From JAQGMO01 sp050954505 (GTDB taxonomy: Bacteria > Pseudomonadota > Gammaproteobacteria > Burkholderiales > Burkholderiaceae_D), in contig JBPBPY010000414.1 in NCBI GenBank assembly GCA_050954505.1, forward strand, positions 1 to 15,357: a stretch of 15,357 bases of DNA. Reading direction: 5' to 3'. A program made the position numbers and the translations under genes. Below are positions 6,865-13,532 of this stretch, piece by piece. Below the pieces are notes generated by a model. That model did no database searches and was not told the origin of the DNA. It worked only from the letters and a program-made list of their open reading frames with translations. How positions within the stretch are numbered: position 1 is the first letter of the stretch; each line of letters begins with the position of its first letter.

Positions 6865-7513
6865 AGGCGCCGGCAGCACTGCCAGCCGCAGCGCATCGAA
6901 CCATCCAGCGAGCGCGTCGGCACTGCCCGATGCCGGCCGCCAGCGCCAGGGCCGCTGGCGGTTGTTCCTCATCATTCTGGTTTGCGCGTTCCCCTTGCTG
7001 GGGTCGTATTTCACCTACTATGTGATCAAGCCCCAGGGCCGCACTAATTACGGCGATCTGCTCGATCCGCGCCTGTATCCGATTCCAGCGCTCGGCAGCA
7101 GCGGCCTGGATGGCAAACCCCTGGCGCTCGACACCTTCAAAGGCAAGTGGCTGATGGTGCAGGTCAATGGCGGCGAATGTGCTGCAGCCTGCCAGAAACG
7201 CCTGTACGACATGCGCCAGCTGCGTGCCGCCCAGGGAAAGGAGCGCGAACGCATCGAACGGGTCTGGCTCATCACGGACGACGCACCTCTCGATACGGTG
7301 GTCATGCGCCAGTTCGACGGCACGCAGCTGCTGCGGGTCAAGCCCGAACTGCTCAAGGCCTGGCTGCCGGCCACGCCCGGGACCACGGCCGCCGATCATC
7401 TCTACCTGATCGATCCGCTGGGCAATTTGATGATGCGTTTTCCCAAGGATGCCGACCCCAACAAGATCAAGAAAGACTTGAGCAAATTGCTCAAGGCCTC
7501 GGCCATCGGATGA
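6824..7513 (+). CDS. SCO-like thioredoxin-fold membrane protein of the oxidase locus
   Basis: The 229-aa protein has a Ser/Ala/Gly/Pro-rich cytoplasmic N-terminus (1-43), one membrane helix at about residues 46-67, and a periplasmic domain of thioredoxin-like fold. Similar genes are usually labelled transmembrane protein or, wrongly, oxidase subunit I. The domain follows the SCO pattern: a TFKGKWLMVQVN strand, then C119-x3-C123, a strand VWLITDD, and late in the chain D191-H192 before LYLIDPLGNLMMRF. In SCO proteins the CxxxC pair and that histidine bind copper, so all three ligands are present. The GTG at 6824 is supported by AGGA at 6813-6816 and overlaps SURF1 by 41 bp. ctaA follows 10 bp later. 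A role in thiol reduction or copper delivery to CuA is an inference. Confidence 0.75.
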   Translation: MQPTNQPAGPTGSEGAGSTASRSASNHPASASALPDAGRQRQGRWRLFLIILVCAFPLLGSYFTYYVIKPQGRTNYGDLLDPRLYPIPALGSSGLDGKPLALDTFKGKWLMVQVNGGECAAACQKRLYDMRQLRAAQGKERERIERVWLITDDAPLDTVVMRQFDGTQLLRVKPELLKAWLPATPGTTAADHLYLIDPLGNLMMRFPKDADPNKIKKDLSKLLKASAIG

Positions 7514-7523
7514 GGAATTTTCC

Positions 7524-8795
7524 ATGCTGATGCAACTGGCCATCAACGGCATCCTGCTGGCGCTCATTCCGCTGGCCGTGGTCTGGGCCTCCAGTGATGC
7601 CGACAAGTTTCGCAAGCTGGCCTGGATCACGGTCTTTCTGACCTTCGATCTGATCATGTTCGGCGCTTTCACGCGCCTGACCGATTCCGGCCTCGGCTGT
7701 CCGGACTGGCCAGGCTGCTACGGCCATGCCAATCCGCTGCAGGCACATGCCCATATCGCGGCGGCAGAAGCGCTGTTGCCAAGCGGACCGGTGACGGTGG
7801 CCAAGGCCTGGATCGAAATGATTCATCGCTATCTCGCAACCAGCGTCGGCGTGCTGATCATTGCGCTGCTGGTCATTTCATGGCGGCGCTGGCGTGCCGG
7901 CCGCGCCAGCCGCCCTGCAGCTGTGCCCGGCTTGACGGCTGCCTTGCAGCCAGACCAGGCGCAGCAGCAATCACCATTGCTGCAATCTTCTTTGCTGCAG
8001 CCACCACTGCAGCATTCGCCACTGCTGCAACCACCTTTGCCACAATCACCGCTGCCGCAGTCATCATTGCCGCCTTCACCGCTGCTGGGAGCAGTGATCC
8101 TGGTGATTTTCTGCGTGCAGGGTGCATTTGGCGCCTGGACGGTGACCTTCAAGCTGCAGCCGGTCATTGTCACCATCCATCTCCTGCTGGCCATGCTGCT
8201 GCTCTCGACCCTTGCCTGGCTCGCCGCACGCGAAGGCAGCCAGCCGGCCGTGGCCGCGACTGCGCGTGCCCTGCGCAAGCCAGCCACCTTGTTGCTGGCT
8301 TTGCTGGTCATGCAGATTGCCCTGGGCGGCTGGGTCAGCACCAATTATGCCGCCATGGCATGCACCGATTTTCCGCTTTGCCAGGGCACGCTGTTGCCGG
8401 CAATGGATTTCCAGCACAGCTTCACACTGTGGCGCCAGCTTGGCATGACCGCCGACGGTGCCTACCTGCCATTCGAGGCGCTCACGGCGATCCACTGGAC
8501 GCATCGCATGTTTGCCTTCGTGGTGGCGGCTGCGGCAGTCTGGCTGGGATGCAAGGCCTGGAAAACCGCAGGACTCGAAAAGCTGGGGCGGGGCTTGCTG
8601 CTGGCAATCCTGCTGCAGTTCTGCACCGGCATCGCCAGCGTATTCCTGCAATGGCCGCTGGCGTTGGCAGTGCTGCACAGCGCAGGCGGTGCGCTGCTCG
8701 TGTTGATACTGGTCATGTTAAACTACCGCACCCGGATCGTTGACCACCGAACCCCTGCACCGGAAACCGGCAGCGCAGCATTGCCGACCAGATGA
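7524..8795 (+). CDS. ctaA: Heme A synthase (CtaA/COX15), with a repeat insertion
   Basis: CtaA oxidises the methyl group on heme O to a formyl group, giving heme A for the oxidase. The 423-aa membrane protein keeps the four heme-binding histidines expected in the family: H101 (EMIHR), H219 (VTIHL), H324 with H327 close by (TAIHWTH), and H385 (AVLHS). Two periplasmic cysteine pairs are present, C59/C65 in GCPDWPGC and C280/C286. Between the helix ending near residue 121 and the one starting near 190 lies a low-complexity stretch with eight pentapeptide repeats (150-189); the preceding RRWRAGR puts it on the cytoplasmic side. The start is fixed by GAGGA at 7512-7516. It is tightly packed with the SCO-like gene (10 bp) and cyoE (10 bp). 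Confidence 0.93.
   Translation: MLMQLAINGILLALIPLAVVWASSDADKFRKLAWITVFLTFDLIMFGAFTRLTDSGLGCPDWPGCYGHANPLQAHAHIAAAEALLPSGPVTVAKAWIEMIHRYLATSVGVLIIALLVISWRRWRAGRASRPAAVPGLTAALQPDQAQQQSPLLQSSLLQPPLQHSPLLQPPLPQSPLPQSSLPPSPLLGAVILVIFCVQGAFGAWTVTFKLQPVIVTIHLLLAMLLLSTLAWLAAREGSQPAVAATARALRKPATLLLALLVMQIALGGWVSTNYAAMACTDFPLCQGTLLPAMDFQHSFTLWRQLGMTADGAYLPFEALTAIHWTHRMFAFVVAAAAVWLGCKAWKTAGLEKLGRGLLLAILLQFCTGIASVFLQWPLALAVLHSAGGALLVLILVMLNYRTRIVDHRTPAPETGSAALPTR
7971..8090 (+). repeat. Eight 15-bp units in ctaA encoding PSLQ-rich pentapeptides
   Basis: Eight in-frame 15-nt units encode SPLLQ, SSLLQ, PPLQH, SPLLQ, PPLPQ, SPLPQ, SSLPP and SPLLG, residues 150-189 of CtaA. The array is imperfect at the DNA level but strictly periodic, and stop-free in several frames. 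It sits in a cytoplasmic loop and is preceded by an Ala/Gln-rich linker. Confidence 0.85.
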
Positions 8796-8805
8796 ACGTC
8801 TCTAC

Positions 8806-9690
8806 ATGACCTCCTATTCCCTGGCACCAAACCGCATTGCCCAATATTGGGCATTGACCAAGCCGCGCGTGACGCAGCTGGCGGTATTTTGTGCGGTCAT
8901 CGGCATGTTCCTCGCCACTCCCGGATTTCCCGACTGGCGCGTGGTGGTTGCCGCAACGGCAGGAATCTGGCTGCTCGCCGGTGCTGCCTTTGCCGTCAAC
9001 TGCCTGGTCGAGCGCGAGATCGATGCACGCATGGCGCGTACGGCGCGCCGGCCGATGGCAATAGGCGAGATCACGGTGCCGCAGACGCTGCTGTTTTCCA
9101 GCCTGGTCGGGGGCGCCGGCATGTGGATCCTGTTTGTGTATGTCAATCCGCTGACCATGTGGCTGACGTTTGCCACCTTTGTCGGCTATGCAGTCATCTA
9201 TACCATCATCCTCAAGCCCGCCACGCCGCAGAACATCGTCATTGGCGGCTTGTCCGGCGCCATGCCGCCGGCGCTGGGCTGGGCAGCAGTGGCCAATGAT
9301 GTGCCGACCCAGGCCTGGATTCTGGTGCTGATCATTTTCATCTGGACGCCGCCGCACTTCTGGGCGCTGGCGATGTACCGGCGCGATGAATATGCGCGCT
9401 CCGGTTTGCCGATGCTGCCCATTACGCATGGCCTGAAGTTCACCCAGTTCCATGTCTGGCTGTATACCATCGCGCTGGTGGCCACCACGACACTGCCATT
9501 TGCCGTGCGCATGAGCGGACTGATCTATCTGATCAGCGCCATGCTGCTGGGTGCGGTGTTCCTCTGGTATTCGTGGCAGGTGTATCGCCATTACAGTGAC
9601 CGCATTGCCCGCAAGACGTTCACGTTTTCAATTGTCTATCTGGCGCTGCTGTTTGCTGCGCTGCTGGTCGACCACTACCTCACCTTTTGA
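8806..9690 (+). CDS. ctaB: Protoheme IX farnesyltransferase (heme O synthase)
   Basis: This enzyme of the UbiA prenyltransferase superfamily (also called CyoE) attaches a farnesyl group to heme B, giving heme O, the substrate of CtaA. The 294-aa protein opens with QYWALTKPRVTQL and carries the first polyprenyl-diphosphate/metal motif as N65-x3-E69-x3-D73 followed by RTARRPMA. The second conserved region appears as IFIWTPPHFWALAMYRRDEYARSGLPMLP. About nine membrane helices are apparent. The ATG at 8806 gives the usual family length; an in-frame TTG at 8740 would overlap ctaA and add an unconserved tail. No strong Shine-Dalgarno is seen, so coupling to ctaA translation (10-bp gap) is likely. 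Confidence 0.95.
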   Translation: MTSYSLAPNRIAQYWALTKPRVTQLAVFCAVIGMFLATPGFPDWRVVVAATAGIWLLAGAAFAVNCLVEREIDARMARTARRPMAIGEITVPQTLLFSSLVGGAGMWILFVYVNPLTMWLTFATFVGYAVIYTIILKPATPQNIVIGGLSGAMPPALGWAAVANDVPTQAWILVLIIFIWTPPHFWALAMYRRDEYARSGLPMLPITHGLKFTQFHVWLYTIALVATTTLPFAVRMSGLIYLISAMLLGAVFLWYSWQVYRHYSDRIARKTFTFSIVYLALLFAALLVDHYLTF

Positions 9691-9700
9691 CGACTGCCTT

Positions 9701-10339
9701 ATGCCTGTCTCGATGAAACACCTGCGCTGCGCGGTCATGCTGCTGGTTTCCATGCTGGCCCTGGCAGCCTGTGAACGCCGCCCGGCCGATGGCCGCGAAA
9801 TGGTCTTGGCGCCTGCCAAGAGCCAATTCAGCAATACCGATGTCACGGGACTGGACTATGCCAGGGATTTCGCGCTGACCGATCACAATGGCCGGGCACG
9901 GACGCTGGCCGATTTCAAGGGCAAGGTCGTGGTGATGTTCTTCGGTTATACGCAGTGCCCTGACGTCTGCCCAACCACGATGGCGGAAATGGCGGCAGTC
10001 ATGCAGGCGCTCGGGCCGCAGGCAGCCAGCGTCCAGGTGCTGTTCGTCACGCTCGATCCGCAGCGTGATACGCCCGACATGCTGGCGCATTATGTGCCGG
10101 CATTTGATCCGGCGTTTCTTGGCTTGGTCGGGGATGCTGCAGCGACGGCCAAGGTGGCCAGGGAATTCAAGGTGTTTTACCAGAAGGTGCCAGGCAAGGA
10201 TCCGGGCAGCTATTCGATCGATCATACGGCCGGCAGCTATGTGTTCGATCCACAGGGCCGCATCCGGCTGTTCGTGCGCCATGCACAAGGGCCGGAGCCG
10301 ATCGTGCACGACTTGAAGCTGCTGCTGTCCGGCGCTTGA
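9701..10339 (+). CDS. SCO1/SenC family copper chaperone, lipoprotein
   Basis: SCO proteins deliver copper to, or reduce the cysteines of, the CuA site in subunit II. The 212-aa product has a lipoprotein signal: hydrophobic residues 11-23 then LALAAC, with C24 as the lipidated cysteine. It is therefore expected to be anchored in a membrane facing the periplasm. The thioredoxin fold is clear, with KVVVMFFGYTQCPDVCP holding the copper-binding C86 and C90, the LFVTLDPQRDTP segment, and H175 in DHTAGSYVFDP as the third ligand. Start may be 9701 or the in-frame ATG at 9713; neither has a strong Shine-Dalgarno. It follows cyoE by 10 bp and is the last gene of the block. Its stop codon is part of an 8-bp tandem repeat. 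Confidence 0.94.
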   Translation: MPVSMKHLRCAVMLLVSMLALAACERRPADGREMVLAPAKSQFSNTDVTGLDYARDFALTDHNGRARTLADFKGKVVVMFFGYTQCPDVCPTTMAEMAAVMQALGPQAASVQVLFVTLDPQRDTPDMLAHYVPAFDPAFLGLVGDAAATAKVAREFKVFYQKVPGKDPGSYSIDHTAGSYVFDPQGRIRLFVRHAQGPEPIVHDLKLLLSGA

Positions 10340-10371
10340 GCGCTTGAGCGCCTGAGCGCCTGAGCGTTTGC
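10332..10371 (+). repeat. 8-bp tandem repeat spanning the SCO stop codon
   Basis: Four units follow head to tail, GCGCTTGA twice then GCGCCTGA twice, and a degenerate fifth, GCGTTTGC. The TGA of the first unit is the stop codon of the SCO gene; the other units each carry a further TGA that shifts frame with each copy. It lies in the gap between two convergent genes. Confidence 0.85.
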
Positions 10372-10407
10372 GCAACTGTGCCACGCTTGCAGCGCGGACG
10401 CCAGGCC

Positions 10408-10425
10408 GGCATCGCTTCCGATGCC
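10408..10425. terminator. Hairpin between convergent SCO and rpoH genes
   Basis: GGCATCG (10408-10414) pairs perfectly with CGATGCC (10419-10425) around a 4-nt loop. It lies 11 bases past the rpoH stop on the - strand and about 70 past the SCO stop on the + strand. Neither side has a T run, so a bidirectional terminator role is only plausible. Confidence 0.4.
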
Positions 10426-10435
10426 TGCAGTTGCC

Positions 10436-11338
10436 TCAGACGAAACTGGCCAGCGAGCCCTTCATCTTTTTCAATGCCACCGCCTCGATCTGGCGAATGC
10501 GTTCGGCAGAAACCCCGAACTCTTCCGCCAGCTCATGCAGCGTGGCACCCGAGCCATCGTCATTGGCCAGCCAGCGTGCTTCGACGATGCGGCGCGAACG
10601 GTCATCGAGCTTGCCCAGTGCAGACTCCAGGCCGTCCGACTGCAAACGGTCGAACTGCTGTGACTCCAGCACTCTGGTCGGTTCGCTGTTGTCCGACGCG
10701 AGGTAGGCAATCGGTGAAAACTTGTCGTCTTCATCGTCCGATTGCGATTCGAGCGCAATGTCGCGGCCCGACAAACGCATCTCCATTTCAATCACTTCCT
10801 CGCGCTTGACATTGAGCGTCTTGGCAAGTGCCTCGATTTGCGTCGGCGTCATGGAATCGAGGCCGGTCTTGTGGCTGCGCAGGTTGAAAAACAGCTTGCG
10901 CTGTGCTTTCGTCGTTGCCACCTTAACCAGGCGCCAGTTTTTCAGGATGTACTCATGCATCTCGGCCTTGATCCAGTGCATGGCATACGAAACCAGCCGT
11001 GTGCCCTGGTCGGGATCGAAGCGCTTGACCGCTTTCATCAAGCCGATATTGCCCTCCTGGATCAAATCGGCATGCGGCAGGCCATAGCCAAGATAGCCGC
11101 GGGCAATCGACACCACCAGGCGCAGATGCGACAGGATCAAGCCTTGCGCAGCTGCAAGGTCATTATTGTCGCGCAAGCGACGGGCAAGCGAAGTCTCTTC
11201 GTCTTGCGTCAGCATTGGCAAACGGTTGACGGCGGAAATATAGGCATCGATATTGCCCAACTCGCCAGAAAAACCCAACGCCAGTGCGTTGTTTGCGGTT
11301 GGGACCAGTGCATCTGCCATCGGCAGTGCTGTTTTCAT
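10436..11338 (-). CDS. rpoH: RNA polymerase sigma factor RpoH (sigma32)
   Basis: Sigma32 directs RNA polymerase to heat-shock promoters. The 300-aa protein shows region 2 (LSHLRLVVSIARGYLGYGLPHADLIQEGNIGLMKAVKRFDP through SYAMHWIKAEMHEYI), the RpoH box QRKLFFNLR at 146-154 that separates sigma32 from other group 3 factors, and region 4 with a helix-turn-helix (TLHELAEEFGVSAERIRQIE) near the C-terminus. The ATG at 11338 has AAGGAG a few bases upstream. It is last in an ftsY-ftsE-ftsX-rpoH order, as in enterobacteria, but a 474-bp gap with its own promoter separates it from ftsX. A CIRCE-like operator covers that promoter, so HrcA control is likely. No thermosensor fold was assessed. Confidence 0.97.
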   Translation of the reverse strand: MKTALPMADALVPTANNALALGFSGELGNIDAYISAVNRLPMLTQDEETSLARRLRDNNDLAAAQGLILSHLRLVVSIARGYLGYGLPHADLIQEGNIGLMKAVKRFDPDQGTRLVSYAMHWIKAEMHEYILKNWRLVKVATTKAQRKLFFNLRSHKTGLDSMTPTQIEALAKTLNVKREEVIEMEMRLSGRDIALESQSDDEDDKFSPIAYLASDNSEPTRVLESQQFDRLQSDGLESALGKLDDRSRRIVEARWLANDDGSGATLHELAEEFGVSAERIRQIEAVALKKMKGSLASFV

Positions 11339-11417
11339 GCTTTCTCCTTGCTCCTAGGAATTGCTCTGCTCAGTCGGGGACCAATTACTTATCAAACAAT
11401 TATTACAAACAACAATG

Positions 11418-11446
11418 AATGTATCTTAGCACTCTCCGCTTGTCAC
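11418..11446 (-). promoter_or_regulatory. Candidate proximal rpoH promoter
   Basis: On the - strand GTGACA (11446-11441, 5 of 6 consensus) is followed after a 17-bp spacer by TACATT (11423-11418, 4 of 6). Transcription would start near 11411, leaving a leader of about 70 nt before the rpoH ATG. The CIRCE-like operator lies across the -35 and spacer, which supports this as the real promoter. Confidence 0.55.
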
Positions 11447-11452
11447 TGCTAA
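11426..11452. promoter_or_regulatory. CIRCE-like element (HrcA operator) at rpoH
   Basis: TTAGCACTC (11426-11434), nine spacer bases, then CACTGCTAA (11444-11452). The established CIRCE consensus is TTAGCACTC, nine bases, GAGTGCTAA: the left arm matches 9 of 9, the right arm 7 of 9, and the spacing is exact. It overlaps the -35 and spacer of the candidate rpoH promoter, the usual place for repression by HrcA. Confidence 0.8.
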
Positions 11453-11468
11453 TCGGCATTCCCGAACA

Positions 11469-11509
11469 GTTAGATAGTGAAAAGGTATAAGTGCCAATCT
11501 GGCTGGCAC
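11469..11509 (-). promoter_or_regulatory. Possible distal rpoH promoter with overlapping inverted repeat
   Basis: On the - strand TTGGCA (11497-11492, 5 of 6) and TCTAAC (11474-11469, 4 of 6) are 17 bp apart. An inverted repeat, GTGCCA (11491-11496) and TGGCAC (11504-11509) with a 7-base centre, overlaps the -35. This could be a second rpoH promoter with an operator, or chance in a less GC-rich gap. Confidence 0.3.
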
Positions 11510-11632
11510 CAGGAAGTGCGGCAGGACAACGGCTCGACGCGGGGGACAATTGAGTTTATCGCAATGCAGCATCAAATCATTGCGCATTGATAAGAATGCG
11601 CAGGACTTCAAAAGTTCCTGTCCTGATGTAAA

Positions 11633-11736
11633 GCCTGTCATGCAAAGCCTGCCGGTACGAAGCCTGTCGATGCAACGCCTGCCGGTACGAAGCCTGTCGA
11701 TGCAACGCCTGTCGATGCAACGCCTGTCGTTTGGCA
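11633..11736. repeat. 15-bp intergenic tandem repeat, two alternating unit types
   Basis: Seven units start with GCCTG. Type A is GCCTGTCGATGCAAC and type B is GCCTGCCGGTACGAA; the order is A-like (14 bp), B, A, B, A, A, A-like. The A-B pair gives an exact 30-bp higher-order repeat at 11647-11676 and 11677-11706. The array lies between ftsX and rpoH and outside any supported gene. Confidence 0.9.
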
Positions 11737-11812
11737 GCTAGCAAGCTTAGCCGGGCGCGCCTTGCCGGTCCAAGCATTGTTAGTCAGGCCCTAACGGGCG
11801 TCGCACAGCCAG

Positions 11813-12739
11813 TCAGGCTGCACGCGAAAGCTGGCGCCAGACCGACAGCACGGCACCGAGCAGGCCCAGGCCGGCACTGGCCGCAAGCAGTGCCGCTGTC
11901 AACATGGCATTAAGAGGACGCAAGGAAAATTCCGACGCATACAAGCGGGCAAATTCGGCCACTGCAGCGTTGAGCGGCGTCAGGGCGCCGGCGACCACCA
12001 GGAGGGCAAGGGCACCGGCGCACAGGCCCAGCAGCATGCCGCTGTAGTAAAACGGCCGATAAACGTAGGAATCGGTGGCGCCCACCAGGCGCGAGATATC
12101 GATTTCTTCGCGCTGGGTCATGACCTGCAGCCGAATGGTGTTGAATACAACCGTGACCACGACTGCGCCAAGTGTCGCCGCCAGCAACCACAGTCCCAGC
12201 CGCAAGACGCTGATCAAGGCCGCCAGGCGCTTGACCCAGGCCGAGTCGATCTGGATGAACTCAATGCCCGGCAGGGCCTTGAGCTGTGCCGCGATGGCTT
12301 CCACATGAACGGCGTCGCCGGCATTCTGGAAGCCGGAAAGCTTGAGCACATAACTGTCAGGCAGCGGATTGCTGCCCAGCGTGGTGACTGCATCGGCAAG
12401 CCCGGATTGGCCCTGCAAACTCTCCAGCGCCTTTTCGCGAGCCACGAATTCCAAAGCGCCGCTGATGCCATTGGCTTGCACCACGGTGCGAATTTCGGCA
12501 GCCAGCGCAATGGCCCGTTCGCGCGGCGTGTCGGTATTCATGAAGATGCTGATTTCCGGCTGCACCGCCAACTGGTCGGAAACCGGCCGCACATTCTCCA
12601 GCAAGGTCAGGCCGGCAAATGGCAAGGCCAGGGCAATGGCCACGACGATGACATTGAAGATGAAACTGCCAAGGCTGCTGCGCAGGTGGCCGAAGGCTGC
12701 GGCCAGCGCCAGGCGATGATGTCGGAGCCAGGTATTCAT
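11813..12739 (-). CDS. ftsX: Cell division protein FtsX
   Basis: FtsX is the membrane partner of FtsE; the complex regulates septal peptidoglycan hydrolysis through periplasmic activators. The 308-aa protein has the expected four helices: one at about residues 28-47, then a periplasmic loop of about 120 residues, and three towards the C-terminus (about 170-195, 230-255 and 278-300). The conserved FtsX signature is recognisable around RLQVMTQREEIDISRLVGATDSYVYRPF. The ATG at 12739 overlaps the ftsE stop in an ATGA, with AGGAG just upstream in ftsE, so the two are translationally coupled. The frame extends ten codons further up, but that would bury the overlap. Confidence 0.95.
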   Translation of the reverse strand: MNTWLRHHRLALAAAFGHLRSSLGSFIFNVIVVAIALALPFAGLTLLENVRPVSDQLAVQPEISIFMNTDTPRERAIALAAEIRTVVQANGISGALEFVAREKALESLQGQSGLADAVTTLGSNPLPDSYVLKLSGFQNAGDAVHVEAIAAQLKALPGIEFIQIDSAWVKRLAALISVLRLGLWLLAATLGAVVVTVVFNTIRLQVMTQREEIDISRLVGATDSYVYRPFYYSGMLLGLCAGALALLVVAGALTPLNAAVAEFARLYASEFSLRPLNAMLTAALLAASAGLGLLGAVLSVWRQLSRAA

Positions 12740-13425
12740 GCGAGCTCCTGCGGCGCCAGCCGGCGCCATGATTCGGTGACGCGGCCTTCGCTGAGGTAGA
12801 TCACGCGGTCGGCGCTGTCGAGGAACTGTTCGTCGTGTGTCGAAATGATGCAGGTCACGCCAGCACCATGAAAAGCCTTGAGGGTATTGAGGACATGGTT
12901 GGCGCTGTCCCGATCGAGATTGGCAGTCGGTTCGTCGGCAAGAATCAGCTGCGGCCGGTGCACGATGGCGCGTGCAATGGCCACGCGCTGCTGTTCGCCA
13001 CCGGAAAGCGAGAGCGGTGCACTGTTGGCGCGGTCGGGCAAGCCGATTTTCTCCAGCGCTGCCAGGGCGCGGCGGCGTGCCTCCTCGCTGGTACTGCCGG
13101 TAACCAGCAGCGGCAGCATGACATTGGCCAGCACACTGCGATCGGCCAGCAAGCGCTGTTCCTGGAAGATCAGCCCCAGACGGCGGCGGAAGTAGGGCAG
13201 GCCGGAAGGCTTGATGCGGGCAATGTCCTGGCCATTGACTTCCACGCCGCCGCTGCTGGGGCGTTCGATGGCGGCGATCAGTTTGAGCAGGGTCGACTTG
13301 CCGGCGCCCGACGGGCCGGCCAGGAAAATCAATTCGCCAGCTGCAACCGACATGGTGACATCTTCCAGGGCGACTGCACCTCCCGGATATTGCTTGCGCA
13401 CATTGTGCAGTTCAATCATCGACAT
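12736..13425 (-). CDS. ftsE: Cell division ATP-binding protein FtsE
   Basis: FtsE is the cytoplasmic ATPase of the FtsEX complex and couples divisome signals to cell-wall hydrolysis. The 229-aa protein carries every ABC motif: Walker A GPSGAGKST (37-45), Q-loop Q88, signature LSGGEQQ (140-146), Walker B with D164 and catalytic E165, and the switch H197 in STHD. Its start could be the ATG at 13425 or the in-frame ATG two codons later (MIELHNVRKQYPGG), which fits many family members better; no clear Shine-Dalgarno distinguishes them. Its stop overlaps the ftsX start. A 107-bp gap separates it from ftsY upstream, with no strong terminator, so one ftsY-ftsE-ftsX transcript is likely. Confidence 0.96.
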   Translation of the reverse strand: MSMIELHNVRKQYPGGAVALEDVTMSVAAGELIFLAGPSGAGKSTLLKLIAAIERPSSGGVEVNGQDIARIKPSGLPYFRRRLGLIFQEQRLLADRSVLANVMLPLLVTGSTSEEARRRALAALEKIGLPDRANSAPLSLSGGEQQRVAIARAIVHRPQLILADEPTANLDRDSANHVLNTLKAFHGAGVTCIISTHDEQFLDSADRVIYLSEGRVTESWRRLAPQELA

Positions 13426-13532
13426 GCTGGTTCCAAAATTATGACAGGAGCGAAATACAGGTGCGCGGCAGACCAGGGCGCAACATCGGCGGCAGGCTGC
13501 ACGGCTGCCCGTCGATTGCGCAAGGCCCGTGC

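Larger units (their letters stand above)
11339..11812. other. 474-bp gap between ftsX and rpoH
   Basis: No gene can be supported here. The rpoH-proximal 170 bp are AT-richer than the surroundings and hold the promoters and the CIRCE-like site. The middle (about 11510-11630) shows nothing I recognise. A 15-bp tandem array occupies 11633-11736. Near ftsX, GTTAG (11779-11783) can pair with CTAAC (11791-11795), and CAGCC (11806-11810) with GGCTG (11816-11820) across the ftsX stop; these are weak candidates for a 3'-end structure. Confidence 0.5.

Noticed and set aside
7829..8344. Cys/Gly-rich open frame opposite ctaA
   Set aside because: The striking Cys-Gly periodicity is just the reverse reading of the 15-bp CtaA repeat, whose units lack stops in several frames.
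11490..11520. Sigma54 promoter (TGGCAC) upstream of rpoH
   Set aside because: No TTGC element occurs at the required distance on either strand.
11550..11741. Small frames reading through the intergenic 15-bp array on both strands
   Set aside because: They have no ribosome binding site and consist largely of repeat-coded residues; a 15-bp period keeps any stop-free frame open automatically.
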